A stretch of DNA of 64,000 nt, taken from the NCBI RefSeq assembly GCF_009789235.1, contig NZ_WSTB01000004.1, positions 411,310 to 475,309 of the forward strand. The letters run 5' to 3'. Source of the DNA: Flavobacterium hydrocarbonoxydans. Its GTDB lineage: Bacteria; Bacteroidota; Bacteroidia; Flavobacteriales; Flavobacteriaceae. The first letter of the stretch is position 1; each line of letters opens with the position of its first letter. Position numbers and translations under genes: made by a program. Under the pieces are notes generated by a model. It was given only the letters and a program-made list of their open reading frames with translations. It did no database searches and was not told the DNA's origin. Positions 45,486-53,890 of this stretch are shown here, piece after piece.

Positions 45486-46022
45486 TTATTTCATTAATTG
45501 CTGCAAAGGTTCCAGTTGTTTCATATCGATTTTGGATTCTTTTAAAACAGACATTAAAGCTATAATGTTATTAGGATTCATATCCTCTCCTAAAACGCGG
45601 ACTACTGCAAAGCCATTTTCTTTTCTGTTTGCAAAAACAACAAACTCTTCGATGTTGTCATCAGTACCCACATAACTTATGGATGCGCCATCTTTACCAG
45701 AGCCTACTTTCATTAATTGCTGGTATTTTGGATCTTTCAAAATTGCATTGATTTTGGTTCTTTCAGCTTCAAACTCGACTTTGTTTTTATCGGTTGCTTT
45801 AAAGGCAAGAATGTTCATTTTTTCAAAAGAATTCAAAGCTTCTGTTTGGGCTGCCGATAATTTGGTTTTCTCTAAATTTAAAATATTAGGAGAAATATCA
45901 AGAGCTATAAAATCTTTGTTTTCTGTGTTCTCTACAAAATATTTTTGTAATGAAGGTTCGGAATTACAACTTACCAAAGTTAATAAAACGAACAGGGCTG
46001 TGGTAAAGACGCTGGTTTTCAT
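45486..46022 (-). CDS. DUF4252 lipoprotein
   Basis: 178 residues. MKTSVFTTALFVLLTLVSC is a lipoprotein signal with cysteine 19. The mature part (ISPNILNLEKTKLSAAQTEALNSFEKMNILAFKATD, then SYVGTDDNIEEFVVFANRKENGFAVVRVLGEDMN) matches DUF4252, a Bacteroidota envelope family of unknown function. It follows its DUF4252 paralogue by two bases, at the end of an ECF-sigma operon. Confidence 0.88.
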   Translation of the reverse strand: MKTSVFTTALFVLLTLVSCNSEPSLQKYFVENTENKDFIALDISPNILNLEKTKLSAAQTEALNSFEKMNILAFKATDKNKVEFEAERTKINAILKDPKYQQLMKVGSGKDGASISYVGTDDNIEEFVVFANRKENGFAVVRVLGEDMNPNNIIALMSVLKESKIDMKQLEPLQQLMK

Positions 46023-46024
46023 AA

Positions 46025-46552
46025 TTATTTTTTGCCTTTAGAGGCTTTTTTTAAGTCTGCACCTCCTGGAAGCTGCATTTTGTCTGTAAGTACCGAAATT
46101 TCGTTTAAATCAAAGTTACCTGTTAGTGATAATAAAACCGATTCCTGGTTTTTGGCACCATCAATAAACATTAGCAATTCTCTTACCTGAGAATCGGTAG
46201 CGCCTGATTTTACTAAAATTTTTACATTTCTTCCTGAATCATTAATTCGCATTAATTCTTCCAGACCAGCCGTTTTGATGTATTTATCAGCAGTTGCTTT
46301 CATGTCGGCTTCAACGTGCGCGCTTTTGGTTGTAAACACTTTTAGATGGTCTAATTTTTTAATTAAATTGATGTATTGTTTCATTTCTTTATCAGAAGTA
46401 TCCACTTTTACTTTACTCATTAAATCAAACATTTTTTTGTTGACAATTACTGAGGTTACATCGTCCTGACCGTCAAATTTGTCAAAGGCACCTTGTGCAT
46501 AAAAAGTTGTAGATACAAAGGCGAAAACTAGGGTTATGATGAAATTTTTCAT
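46025..46552 (-). CDS. DUF4252 secreted protein
   Basis: 175 residues with a cleavable signal peptide ending near FYAQ (residue 19), hence periplasmic rather than lipidated. DUF4252 features include VIVNKKMFDLMSKVKVDT, LDHLKVFTTKS and VLLSLTGNFDLNEISVLTDKMQLPGGADLKK. It is paralogous to the gene at 45486. The pair may be the output or the modulators of the sigma/anti-sigma unit upstream. Confidence 0.88.
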   Translation of the reverse strand: MKNFIITLVFAFVSTTFYAQGAFDKFDGQDDVTSVIVNKKMFDLMSKVKVDTSDKEMKQYINLIKKLDHLKVFTTKSAHVEADMKATADKYIKTAGLEELMRINDSGRNVKILVKSGATDSQVRELLMFIDGAKNQESVLLSLTGNFDLNEISVLTDKMQLPGGADLKKASKGKK

Positions 46553-46568
46553 TTTTGATTGAATTTAA

Positions 46569-47027
46569 TTACTGTTTAAAAATTTTGTTTTTTGATTGTT
46601 CGTATTCGTGAATGTACTGTACACTTTCGATACCTACATTTACATTGTTTGACAATAATGCCAAAGCTTTTTGCGTTGCCGCCAGAGCTTCTTCGGGATT
46701 GTCATAGGTTCCTAATTCTGATTGCGCTACAACCGGAGGTGTATTTTTTTGGCTCACAAAATAAAAAGTTCCTATTCCGAGCAAAAGAACAGCAGATGCT
46801 GCAATCGATAACCACGCCACATTTTGTTTCTTAGTTTGTAGTGGAATCTCCTGCGTCGATTTTTGTTCTCTTGCCTGAGAGAAATAACCAAATAATGGTT
46901 TGTACTGCTCCAAATGCTGCGCAACATTTGATGAAGAAAAATAGTGTTTCAATTCATTTTCTTCGGCAATAGTCGTTTCTCCCTGAAAGTATTTTTCTAA
47001 TATATATTCTATTTTATCTAATTCCAT
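46569..47027 (-). CDS. Putative anti-sigma factor with one membrane helix
   Basis: 152 residues. A cytoplasmic N-terminus (MELDKIEYILEKYFQGETTIAEENELKHYF) resembles the sigma-binding ends of Bacteroidota anti-sigma proteins. It is followed by one membrane helix (VAWLSIAASAVLLLGIGTFYFV) and a short exterior tail. The start overlaps the sigma gene by 14 bases, implying coupled translation. There is no zinc anti-sigma (HxxxCxxC) motif. Its regulatory role is inferred from its position. Confidence 0.75.
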   Translation of the reverse strand: MELDKIEYILEKYFQGETTIAEENELKHYFSSSNVAQHLEQYKPLFGYFSQAREQKSTQEIPLQTKKQNVAWLSIAASAVLLLGIGTFYFVSQKNTPPVVAQSELGTYDNPEEALAATQKALALLSNNVNVGIESVQYIHEYEQSKNKIFKQ

Positions 47028-47523
47028 AACTGTGGGTATTAAGCATTGATTCTCTAATTTTTTTTCTCGCTCTAGAAAGTGCCACTCTTATAGCAGTTTC
47101 ATTCATGTCAACAATTTTGGCAATTTCATCAAATTCATATTGTTCTACATCGCGTAACTGAATTAATAATTGTTGTTGTTCCGGCAGCTGACTCATTATT
47201 TTTTCTACCCATTCTAAACTGTCCGTATCTTCCAGTTTTTTGTCTAATTGCGGCTCTCTGTCTGTGTAATTGTTATGTACTATTTTAAGGTTTCCGGCTC
47301 TTTTAGATTTTAACTGATCCAGGCAATAATTTTTGGTCATGGTCATTGCCAGTGCCTCGACATTATTATAGGTTTCCAGATTTTCTTTTTTGTTCCATAA
47401 TTTTACCATTACTTCCTGAGTTGCATCTTCGGCTTCTTCAGTACTGGTGAGCAATCTTTTTGCCAGACGAAAAACTTTGTCTTTAAAAGGATTTATGAGT
47501 TCTATAAAAACATTCTGGTTCAT
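47014..47523 (-). CDS. ECF-type RNA polymerase sigma factor
   Basis: 169 residues with only regions 2 and 4. Region 2 is FRLAKRLLTSTEEAEDATQEVMVKLWNK; region 4 is LLIQLRDVEQYEFDEIAKIVDMNETAIRVALSRARKKIRE. It would direct RNA polymerase to a small regulon. It is the first gene of sigma / anti-sigma / DUF4252 / DUF4252. The promoter sequence it recognises is not evident; its own upstream region (47524-47681) is shared with the divergent S41 lipoprotein. Confidence 0.92.
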   Translation of the reverse strand: MNQNVFIELINPFKDKVFRLAKRLLTSTEEAEDATQEVMVKLWNKKENLETYNNVEALAMTMTKNYCLDQLKSKRAGNLKIVHNNYTDREPQLDKKLEDTDSLEWVEKIMSQLPEQQQLLIQLRDVEQYEFDEIAKIVDMNETAIRVALSRARKKIRESMLNTHSYGIR

Positions 47524-47681
47524 AAAATCTACTGGTTATTCGTTAGCTTATATAGTCAAGACGAGGCACGTTTCAATTTGTTACAATTAAATAAAAAAAA
47601 ATTAAAAAAGATTACGAAATGGATTACAGTTAAAACTAAAGGTACTATTTTTACGTTTATACTTACGAAATCTAAATTTAT

Positions 47682-49181
47682 ATGAAACCAATTTTTAAAA
47701 ACATTCTTTTTTTATTCTTAGCCGTATTTTCTTTGCAGTCCTGTGAAGATAATAAAGATAACGATGATAAAGCAGCTCCTGCAGACATTCAGGTTAACAA
47801 TTTTGTATGGAGGGGATTAAATGAATTTTATTTATGGCAGGCTGATGTTCCCAATTTAGCTGATGATCGATTTGCAAACGAAGAAGCTTTAAATTCTTTC
47901 TTACGCGATTATTCTAAACCGGAAGATTTATTTCAGAGTTTGTTAAACAGACCTGTAAGTAAATATCCTAATGATCCAATTGACCGCTTTAGCTGGATTG
48001 TAGATGATTATACTGTTTTGGAACAAGAGCTTAACGGAATTGCAAAGAACACCGGGATTGATTTTAGACTGAGTAGAGTATCTGCTGGTTCAAATGATCT
48101 GGTAGGCTATGTGCGTTATATTATTGCTAATTCTGATGCTTCTACTAAAACTGATAAAATTAAAAGAGGAGATTTATTTACTGCTGTAAATGGTCAGAAA
48201 CTTACGGTTTCAAATTATGAGTCTTTATTGTTAGATTCTGAAGGATATACGTTAAACTTAGCGCAATTTAATGGTAGTACTTTTGTTTTGAATGGAAAAT
48301 CAGTTACGTTGAATAAAACAACTTTAGAAGAAAATCCGGTATTAATTAGCAAAGTTATTTCAAAAGGAAGTCATCAGATTGGTTATTTGATGTATAATGG
48401 TTTTTATGATAAATTTGATGATACACTGAATCAGGCTTTTAAGGATTTACAAGATGCCGATGTTACTGATTTAGTACTGGATTTAAGATACAATGGGGGT
48501 GGTGATGTTCATTCGGCTACATTATTGGCAAGTATGATTACAGGACAATTAGAATTTAAGGATAAGGTGTTTTCGAAGAGACAATACAATGCTAAATTTA
48601 TGTCTTATTTTAGCGAGGAAGATTTAGAAAGTGTTATTGAACGATTTGCTACCGAAACTGAAAGTGGTCAGGCATTGAATACTTTAAAATTGAATACTGT
48701 ATATGTTATAACCACAGAGAGTACGGCTTCAGCAAGTGAATTGGTGATAAACGGACTAAAACCTTATATAAATGTAATTCAAATTGGTGAAACTACTACA
48801 GGGAAAAATGTGGGATCTTTTACTATTTATGACTCAGAAACGTATTTTAGCAAACAAGGAATAAATAAAAATCATAAATATGCCATGCAGCCTTTGACGT
48901 TTAAAATTACCAATGCCAATGATTTTGGCGATTATACTCAAGGATTAACCCCAACATATCAAAAAATTGAATATGTAGATACTTATGGCGTGTTAGGAGA
49001 GGAGACAGAACCTTTATTGGGCTTCGCAATTGAAAAAATCACAGGTTCTTCATCCAAAAGAATACAAAAGGAAAAAACAAAAGCATTACCTTATTTTGGC
49101 GATTCTAAATCATTAAGACGTTTTGGTACCGAAATGTATCTGGATAAAGCACCAAAAGGGCTTTCGAAAACAACAAAATAA
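47682..49181 (+). CDS. S41 family peptidase lipoprotein with PDZ-like region
   Basis: 499 residues. MKPIFKNILFLFLAVFSLQSC is a lipoprotein signal with cysteine 21, followed by an acidic stretch (EDNKDNDDK) of the kind that sends Bacteroidota lipoproteins to the surface. A PDZ-like part holds KIKRGDLFTAVNGQKLTVSNY. The protease core has DLVLDLRYNGGGDVHSAT and VITTESTASASELVINGL with the nucleophile serine. It is divergent from the ECF sigma gene, so joint regulation is possible but unproven. Confidence 0.87.
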   Translation: MKPIFKNILFLFLAVFSLQSCEDNKDNDDKAAPADIQVNNFVWRGLNEFYLWQADVPNLADDRFANEEALNSFLRDYSKPEDLFQSLLNRPVSKYPNDPIDRFSWIVDDYTVLEQELNGIAKNTGIDFRLSRVSAGSNDLVGYVRYIIANSDASTKTDKIKRGDLFTAVNGQKLTVSNYESLLLDSEGYTLNLAQFNGSTFVLNGKSVTLNKTTLEENPVLISKVISKGSHQIGYLMYNGFYDKFDDTLNQAFKDLQDADVTDLVLDLRYNGGGDVHSATLLASMITGQLEFKDKVFSKRQYNAKFMSYFSEEDLESVIERFATETESGQALNTLKLNTVYVITTESTASASELVINGLKPYINVIQIGETTTGKNVGSFTIYDSETYFSKQGINKNHKYAMQPLTFKITNANDFGDYTQGLTPTYQKIEYVDTYGVLGEETEPLLGFAIEKITGSSSKRIQKEKTKALPYFGDSKSLRRFGTEMYLDKAPKGLSKTTK

Positions 49182-49190
49182 TAAAGTATA

Positions 49191-49225
49191 AAAAAGGCTC
49201 TCAAAAAAAATGAGAGCCTTTTTCT
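49191..49225. terminator. Terminator between the S41 lipoprotein and the propeller gene
   Basis: Perfect 13-bp stem AAAAAGGCTCTCA / TGAGAGCCTTTTT with a poly-A loop; usable on both strands. Confidence 0.88.
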
Positions 49226-49250
49226 TTAACAAAAAAAATCCAAAAACTAT

Positions 49251-50312
49251 TTAATCATTAAAGTAAAAACCATTTGGTCCGATACCTACAGCAATTTCTT
49301 TTTGTAGTGTCCCGGTTAAGTTGTAGATGAATGCTTTACTGTCTGTGCCAAAAGTACCTCCGTCAGCGATGTAGATACGATCGTCATTTACTGCGAATCC
49401 ATATATGTATCCGGTAGCCGAAAGTGTAGCAGTAAGAATTGGTGTAGTTGATGCCGCTGTTGCTGAAGTACCAATAGTATAAACTGAAGTTCCAACTGTA
49501 TAATAAATTTTGTTGTCTTCAAGAGCCAAATAACCTGCGCCGTCTAAAGATTCCGGGAATGTAATTTTAGAAACAGATTTATCAGATAATTTTACTTTTA
49601 CAATTTCGCTTCTGTCTGAAGATGGCCCTCTTAAAATGTATAAAGTTCCATTATCTTCCTCAATTCCGTCAGCCTTAGAACCAATTTCGATTGGAGTTTC
49701 TACTGTTTTTGTAGCGGCATTTACAACCAATAATTTAGTACTGCTGTACGGTTCTGTAATGTATAATTTTCCGTTTTCTTCAACAATACGGTTTGCTGTT
49801 GCGTTCAAATCAATTTTAGACTCAAAAGTGTTGGTTTTTAAATTGATTACGGCAATATAATCATCTGTATTACCCGTTGCAGCATTTTCGAAAGAATAAT
49901 AGTTTGCATTGGTTACATACGCTTTTCCTTCGTAAGTTACTCCGTATCTTGGATTTCTAAGTCCAGTTTCGATTTTAGTAATTAATTTAAAAGTATATCT
50001 GTTTACTACATTGATTACATTAGAACCACCTGAAATAATATACGCATTGTCACCATCAAAAAAGATGTTTTGCAGATAACCACCTGGCAAATCATTGTTA
50101 TTATTTAGTCCGTAAACATCTTTTGAAAAAGTAGCCAAATCATCGCTTAAAAAAGAAATTGTTCCTTTAGTTTGACTTCCTTCATTTAGTATAAAAAAAC
50201 CATTGTCATAAACCCCTTTTGGTTCATTAGAGTCATTATCATCATCATCATTCGAACAAGAAACAAATAAGGAAACGCTAAGCGCTATTAAAAATAATTT
50301 ACTAAACTTCAT
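49251..50312 (-). CDS. Lipoprotein beta-propeller of the B12 uptake locus (DUF5074-like)
   Basis: 353 residues. The signal MKFSKLFLIALSVSLFVSC has its lipobox cysteine at 19, followed by NDDDDNDSNE, an acidic surface-export-like sequence. Repeated YVTNANYYSF-, YITEPYSSTK- and YIADGGTFGT-type strands indicate a YncE-like beta-propeller. It starts four bases after the BtuB-like receptor stop, so it is under the same cobalamin riboswitch. It is probably a surface partner that helps the receptor capture corrinoid; that role is inferred from position. Confidence 0.85.
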   Translation of the reverse strand: MKFSKLFLIALSVSLFVSCSNDDDDNDSNEPKGVYDNGFFILNEGSQTKGTISFLSDDLATFSKDVYGLNNNNDLPGGYLQNIFFDGDNAYIISGGSNVINVVNRYTFKLITKIETGLRNPRYGVTYEGKAYVTNANYYSFENAATGNTDDYIAVINLKTNTFESKIDLNATANRIVEENGKLYITEPYSSTKLLVVNAATKTVETPIEIGSKADGIEEDNGTLYILRGPSSDRSEIVKVKLSDKSVSKITFPESLDGAGYLALEDNKIYYTVGTSVYTIGTSATAASTTPILTATLSATGYIYGFAVNDDRIYIADGGTFGTDSKAFIYNLTGTLQKEIAVGIGPNGFYFND

Positions 50313-50316
50313 TATA

Positions 50317-52170
50317 TTAAAATTTTAAGGTTAAATACATATTAAAATTGCGACCTGGCATAGGTCTGTTTTCCAGACTTTCGTACGTTTCGTTAAAAAG
50401 ATTTAGTACCTGAAATCCGAGTTTGAAAGAATCCAGAAATTTAAAATCATAATCGATTCCGATGTTTGAAATCAAGTAATCATTTACAATTTCATCAGGA
50501 TCATTGTCAGCTCTGGTATAAACAAAACCATTGTAGAGGATTTGGTAATTAGCTGAAATTCTATTTCTCGAATAAGCGATCGAGCCTGTAGCTTTGTGAA
50601 ATGGAACGAAAAAAAGCTGTTTTTTGGTTTCGACATTTTCAGAAATGGTGTAAGCGTAAGTAGCATTTGCGGCAAAATTATTTTTTCCCAATTGCTTTCT
50701 CCAGCTTAGTAGCGTTTCGGCACCATAGCTGTTTACTCTGTCGTTATTTTGCGGAGCCCAAATGCCATTTTTTCCCGGTATCCATTGCAGCATATCTTTT
50801 ATTTTTATGTAATAAAAAGTCTGCGTAAGCGATATATTATTGAAGGTAAAAACGTTTCCGATTTCCGCTTGATACGAACTCTCTGGTTTTAAATCCGGAT
50901 TTCCGCCTTCTTGCCAATACAAATCATTATAGGTTGGAATTCTAAAGTTTCGGGAGAAATTTAATTTCAAATTATACAATTTTGATACCTGATAAGAAGA
51001 ACCAATATTGAACAAAACAGGTGATTTGTAATTGTCTGTAAATTCTTTTCGGACACCAAATTCTGCTTTCCAGTCTTCTGAAATATCTTGTTTAGTCAAT
51101 AGTGAAGCTGAGCTAATTTCTCTGGTGTGATCACCAAAACCACTGCCATAACCTTTAGTTTTATTATAATCTAAAATTCCGTTGATTTGAGTTGATTGGA
51201 ATAATTGATATCCTAAATCACCTTTTAGAATCAGGCTTTCGGTTTTTCCAAAGGTGTAATCGTTGGTCGAATTATCACTAAAATATTGATAGTTTTCAAA
51301 AATATAAGCCGTTTTAAAATTGGTTGTCAACTTCCCAAATTCACCATTGTATTCCAGTAAATTTCGATTAAAACCATTGATGTATTTGCTTTTGGTTTCG
51401 TTTTCAGATACCAAAGAAGTATTTCTGTCTGTATTAGAGTTTTGGCTGTATAATTTTAAGGTGTTTTTTTTGTCGATTTTATAACCCAAATTGGCACTCA
51501 TCGTGATGATATCGTACTCTCCGTTTTGGTTCCAGCGTTGTTCGCCTCTCCAGGTATATTTGTTGATGTATTTATAATCATTTGTTGAGCTGTTTTTAGA
51601 AAAACCAATTTGCGCGCTCCATTTTTCGTTCGAAATGTTGGTTTTGTAATGAATTCCGGTCGTGTTGAAACTTCCGTAATCTAATTTCAAATAATTGTCA
51701 AAATGATTATAAAAACTCAAGTCGTTATTCAGGTGAACAGTTCCGCCAATCGCACCACTACCGTAAATAACACTTCCGCCGCCTGCTTTTACACTTATCG
51801 AATTGTAATCTGAACCTGAAATAGTGTTAAAATCAGTACTTCCGTTCATTTGCGAATTGATATTAATTCCGTTCCAGATTACTGCCGTTTGAGATGACGA
51901 CGTTCCTCGAAACGAAACCGTAGAAAGCATTCCGCGCCCGTATTGCTTGAAATAAATGGTGGAATTATAATTTAATAAATCGGTAAGTAAAACCTCGTTT
52001 TTGCCAATAACAGAGTCGTTAAGTTTTAAAACCGATTGAGAATTGGAGTATTTTTTAAGATGAGCATCAGAAATTACAACTGCTTTAAGTTTGGTAATAG
52101 AATCCTGTTGCGCCCAAAGAATTTGGCACAGCAATAGCAAGCAAAAAATAAAACGTTTTTTAAAAGTCAT
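50317..52170 (-). CDS. btuB: TonB-dependent receptor, BtuB-like (cobalamin)
   Basis: 617 residues, the size of E. coli BtuB (about 614) rather than the large SusC type. A signal peptide ends near WAQ (residue 21). The plug contains SVLKLNDSVIGKNEVLLTDLLN and SVKAGGGSVIYGSGAIGGTVHLNND, and the barrel ends in LTLKF. Substrate assignment rests on the cobalamin riboswitch directly upstream and the neighbouring cob/btu genes. It imports corrinoid across the outer membrane using TonB. Confidence 0.92.
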   Translation of the reverse strand: MTFKKRFIFCLLLLCQILWAQQDSITKLKAVVISDAHLKKYSNSQSVLKLNDSVIGKNEVLLTDLLNYNSTIYFKQYGRGMLSTVSFRGTSSSQTAVIWNGININSQMNGSTDFNTISGSDYNSISVKAGGGSVIYGSGAIGGTVHLNNDLSFYNHFDNYLKLDYGSFNTTGIHYKTNISNEKWSAQIGFSKNSSTNDYKYINKYTWRGEQRWNQNGEYDIITMSANLGYKIDKKNTLKLYSQNSNTDRNTSLVSENETKSKYINGFNRNLLEYNGEFGKLTTNFKTAYIFENYQYFSDNSTNDYTFGKTESLILKGDLGYQLFQSTQINGILDYNKTKGYGSGFGDHTREISSASLLTKQDISEDWKAEFGVRKEFTDNYKSPVLFNIGSSYQVSKLYNLKLNFSRNFRIPTYNDLYWQEGGNPDLKPESSYQAEIGNVFTFNNISLTQTFYYIKIKDMLQWIPGKNGIWAPQNNDRVNSYGAETLLSWRKQLGKNNFAANATYAYTISENVETKKQLFFVPFHKATGSIAYSRNRISANYQILYNGFVYTRADNDPDEIVNDYLISNIGIDYDFKFLDSFKLGFQVLNLFNETYESLENRPMPGRNFNMYLTLKF

Positions 52171-52209
52171 AATTTCTACACTCTTTTTCCCGAGAGCTCG
52201 ATATTTATT

Positions 52210-52410
52210 TAAAGGCAGGTCTCCTGGCTTGCGTCTTGTTGTTTACCTTCCCATCACGCAAGGCGTGACAGTGGTTTTGTAGATAACAACAAGCATTCTT
52301 TTTCAAGAACTAAGCTTACAGTTGCGGGTACAGCTCAAGATTATTCACTTTTTAAAGGTGTTTTTTACTTGATTCCCTTTTAATGCGTTTTAGTTTTAAA
52401 ACACAACCTT
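52210..52410 (-). promoter_or_regulatory. Cobalamin riboswitch
   Basis: Read on the minus strand, the 200-base leader contains AAAAGGGAAT, then GAGCTG, CCCGCAACTGTAA, CCACTGTCACGC, GGGAAGG and the closing B12 box GCCAGGAGACCTGCC (52214-52228). These conserved blocks are in the correct order for an adenosylcobalamin-class riboswitch. It controls the BtuB-like receptor and the propeller, normally switching them off when cobalamin is plentiful. Confidence 0.95.
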
Positions 52411-52419
52411 AATTTTGTG

Positions 52420-52452
52420 CAAATATAGAGTTAAAAATATTGAATTATCAAA
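52420..52452 (-). promoter_or_regulatory. Promoter driving the riboswitch leader
   Basis: On the minus strand TTTG (52449-52452), 21-base spacer, TATATTTG (52420-52427). It is placed just upstream of the riboswitch 5' end. Confidence 0.75.
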
Positions 52453-52493
52453 TTTGTTTTACTTTTTAAATCGAATTATGAACAAAATGATCC

Positions 52494-53030
52494 TTAGAAC
52501 GTTATTTTAATGACTTCTCCAAAGGCTACTTTATTCTGAAAAGCATCTTTTAAAGGCAATCCGCTTTGATGGCATAAAAAGCTTCTTATTGCGCCTGCAT
52601 GTGTCACAATAATGATGGGCTTTTTTGTTTTTTTTGAAATTTGTTCCGATAAAAAAACACCAATTCGTTGATGTAATTGGGTAAAAGATTCTCCGTTAAA
52701 TGCCTGAATATTTACAAAGTCTTCCATCCACGGATTGAGTTGTTCTGGCGGAATGTCGTTCCAGTTTTTCATTTCCCAATCGCCAAAATTCATTTCCATT
52801 AATCGGGAATCTTCCTGATATGAAATAATCTGCAAAGTTTTCTGAAGGTGTTTGGCTAAAATATGGCAGCGTTCTAACGGACTAGAAAATAAAATTGCTT
52901 CAGAGGGTAGCTGTTTAACAATATTTTCGAAAATCAAATCAAAAGGTTCAGCTAACGAAACATCAGATTGTCCGTAACAAATCCCTTTTTCGCAAACCGT
53001 TTCCGTATGACGAACTAGATAAATTTCCAT
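52494..53030 (-). CDS. cobC: Alpha-ribazole phosphatase (histidine phosphatase family)
   Basis: 178 residues. The phosphohistidine motif is VRHTETVCEKGICYGQSDV, typical of CobC rather than of phosphoglycerate mutases. The second histidine is in VTHAGAIRSFL. It removes the 5'-phosphate from the alpha-ribazole moiety in the late steps of cobalamin assembly. The start overlaps cobS by 16 bases. Confidence 0.92.
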   Translation of the reverse strand: MEIYLVRHTETVCEKGICYGQSDVSLAEPFDLIFENIVKQLPSEAILFSSPLERCHILAKHLQKTLQIISYQEDSRLMEMNFGDWEMKNWNDIPPEQLNPWMEDFVNIQAFNGESFTQLHQRIGVFLSEQISKKTKKPIIIVTHAGAIRSFLCHQSGLPLKDAFQNKVAFGEVIKITF

Positions 53031-53812
53031 AAAAAAAGAAGGCTAACATAATAAACGACTTCACAAACTTGCTGTGTGGCACCTAAACAATCTCCAGTAT
53101 AACCGCCAATCCATTTCTGGAAATGGCGTGCTAAAAAGTAGCGTGTTATAAAAACCGGAATTAAGGCAAAAAGTATTTTATATTGAAAAAAACAAAGAGC
53201 AATCAGAGGTAATAACCCAAAAAAGAAAGCTCCTGAAACTTCTTTCCAGGTATGTTTTTTTGCAATAGGTTTGCTTTTGCTTGTAGCATCATCACGTGAA
53301 TATTCATGGGTAAAAATGATGCTAATTGCAGCCAGACGACTGATAGAATGTGCTGAAATAAACAACAAATAAGTAAATAAAATGGCCGTTGAATCCTCGC
53401 TTTTGAAAAGTAGAACAGCCTCAGAAAGTAATTTGAATTTTAATAAAAAAAGCAAAACAACCCCAATGGCTCCATACGCACCGATGGCGCTGTCTTTCAT
53501 AATCAGCAGGATTTTTTCTTTCGTCCAGCCCCCGCCAAAACCATCGCAGACATCGGCAAAACCATCTTCATGAAAAGCCCCGGTTGTTAAAATTGAAGCT
53601 ATTATGGCAAAAATAACCGCAATTTCGATTGAAAGGAAAAGCGAAAAAACATAAAAAGTCAAGAAAGAAATACTCCCGACAATCCATCCAATCAAAGGAA
53701 AATATCGTGTGGCTTTATTTAAATATTCTGGATTATGATCAATGTTTTTCGGACACGGAATACGGGTGTAAAACATCAAACAAGTGAAAAATATATCGCG
53801 TTCTTTTTTCAT
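53015..53812 (-). CDS. cobS: Adenosylcobinamide-GDP ribazoletransferase (cobalamin synthase)
   Basis: 265 residues and about six membrane helices. The conserved motif is FHEDGFADVCDGFGGGWTKE, then MKDSAIGAYGAIGVV. The C-terminal GGYTGDCLGATQQ segment is also characteristic. It joins adenosylcobinamide-GDP with alpha-ribazole phosphate in the inner membrane. It overlaps cobC and follows the bluB-cobT fusion by 78 bases. That gap contains iterated TTGATATTGA words (53847-53890). Confidence 0.93.
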   Translation of the reverse strand: MKKERDIFFTCLMFYTRIPCPKNIDHNPEYLNKATRYFPLIGWIVGSISFLTFYVFSLFLSIEIAVIFAIIASILTTGAFHEDGFADVCDGFGGGWTKEKILLIMKDSAIGAYGAIGVVLLFLLKFKLLSEAVLLFKSEDSTAILFTYLLFISAHSISRLAAISIIFTHEYSRDDATSKSKPIAKKHTWKEVSGAFFFGLLPLIALCFFQYKILFALIPVFITRYFLARHFQKWIGGYTGDCLGATQQVCEVVYYVSLLFLWKFI

Positions 53813-53890
53813 TAAAATTGAGTTGTGGTATTTTTAATTTTGAATATTGTAATTGATATTGATATTGAAATTGATTTTTTGAAATTGAAA

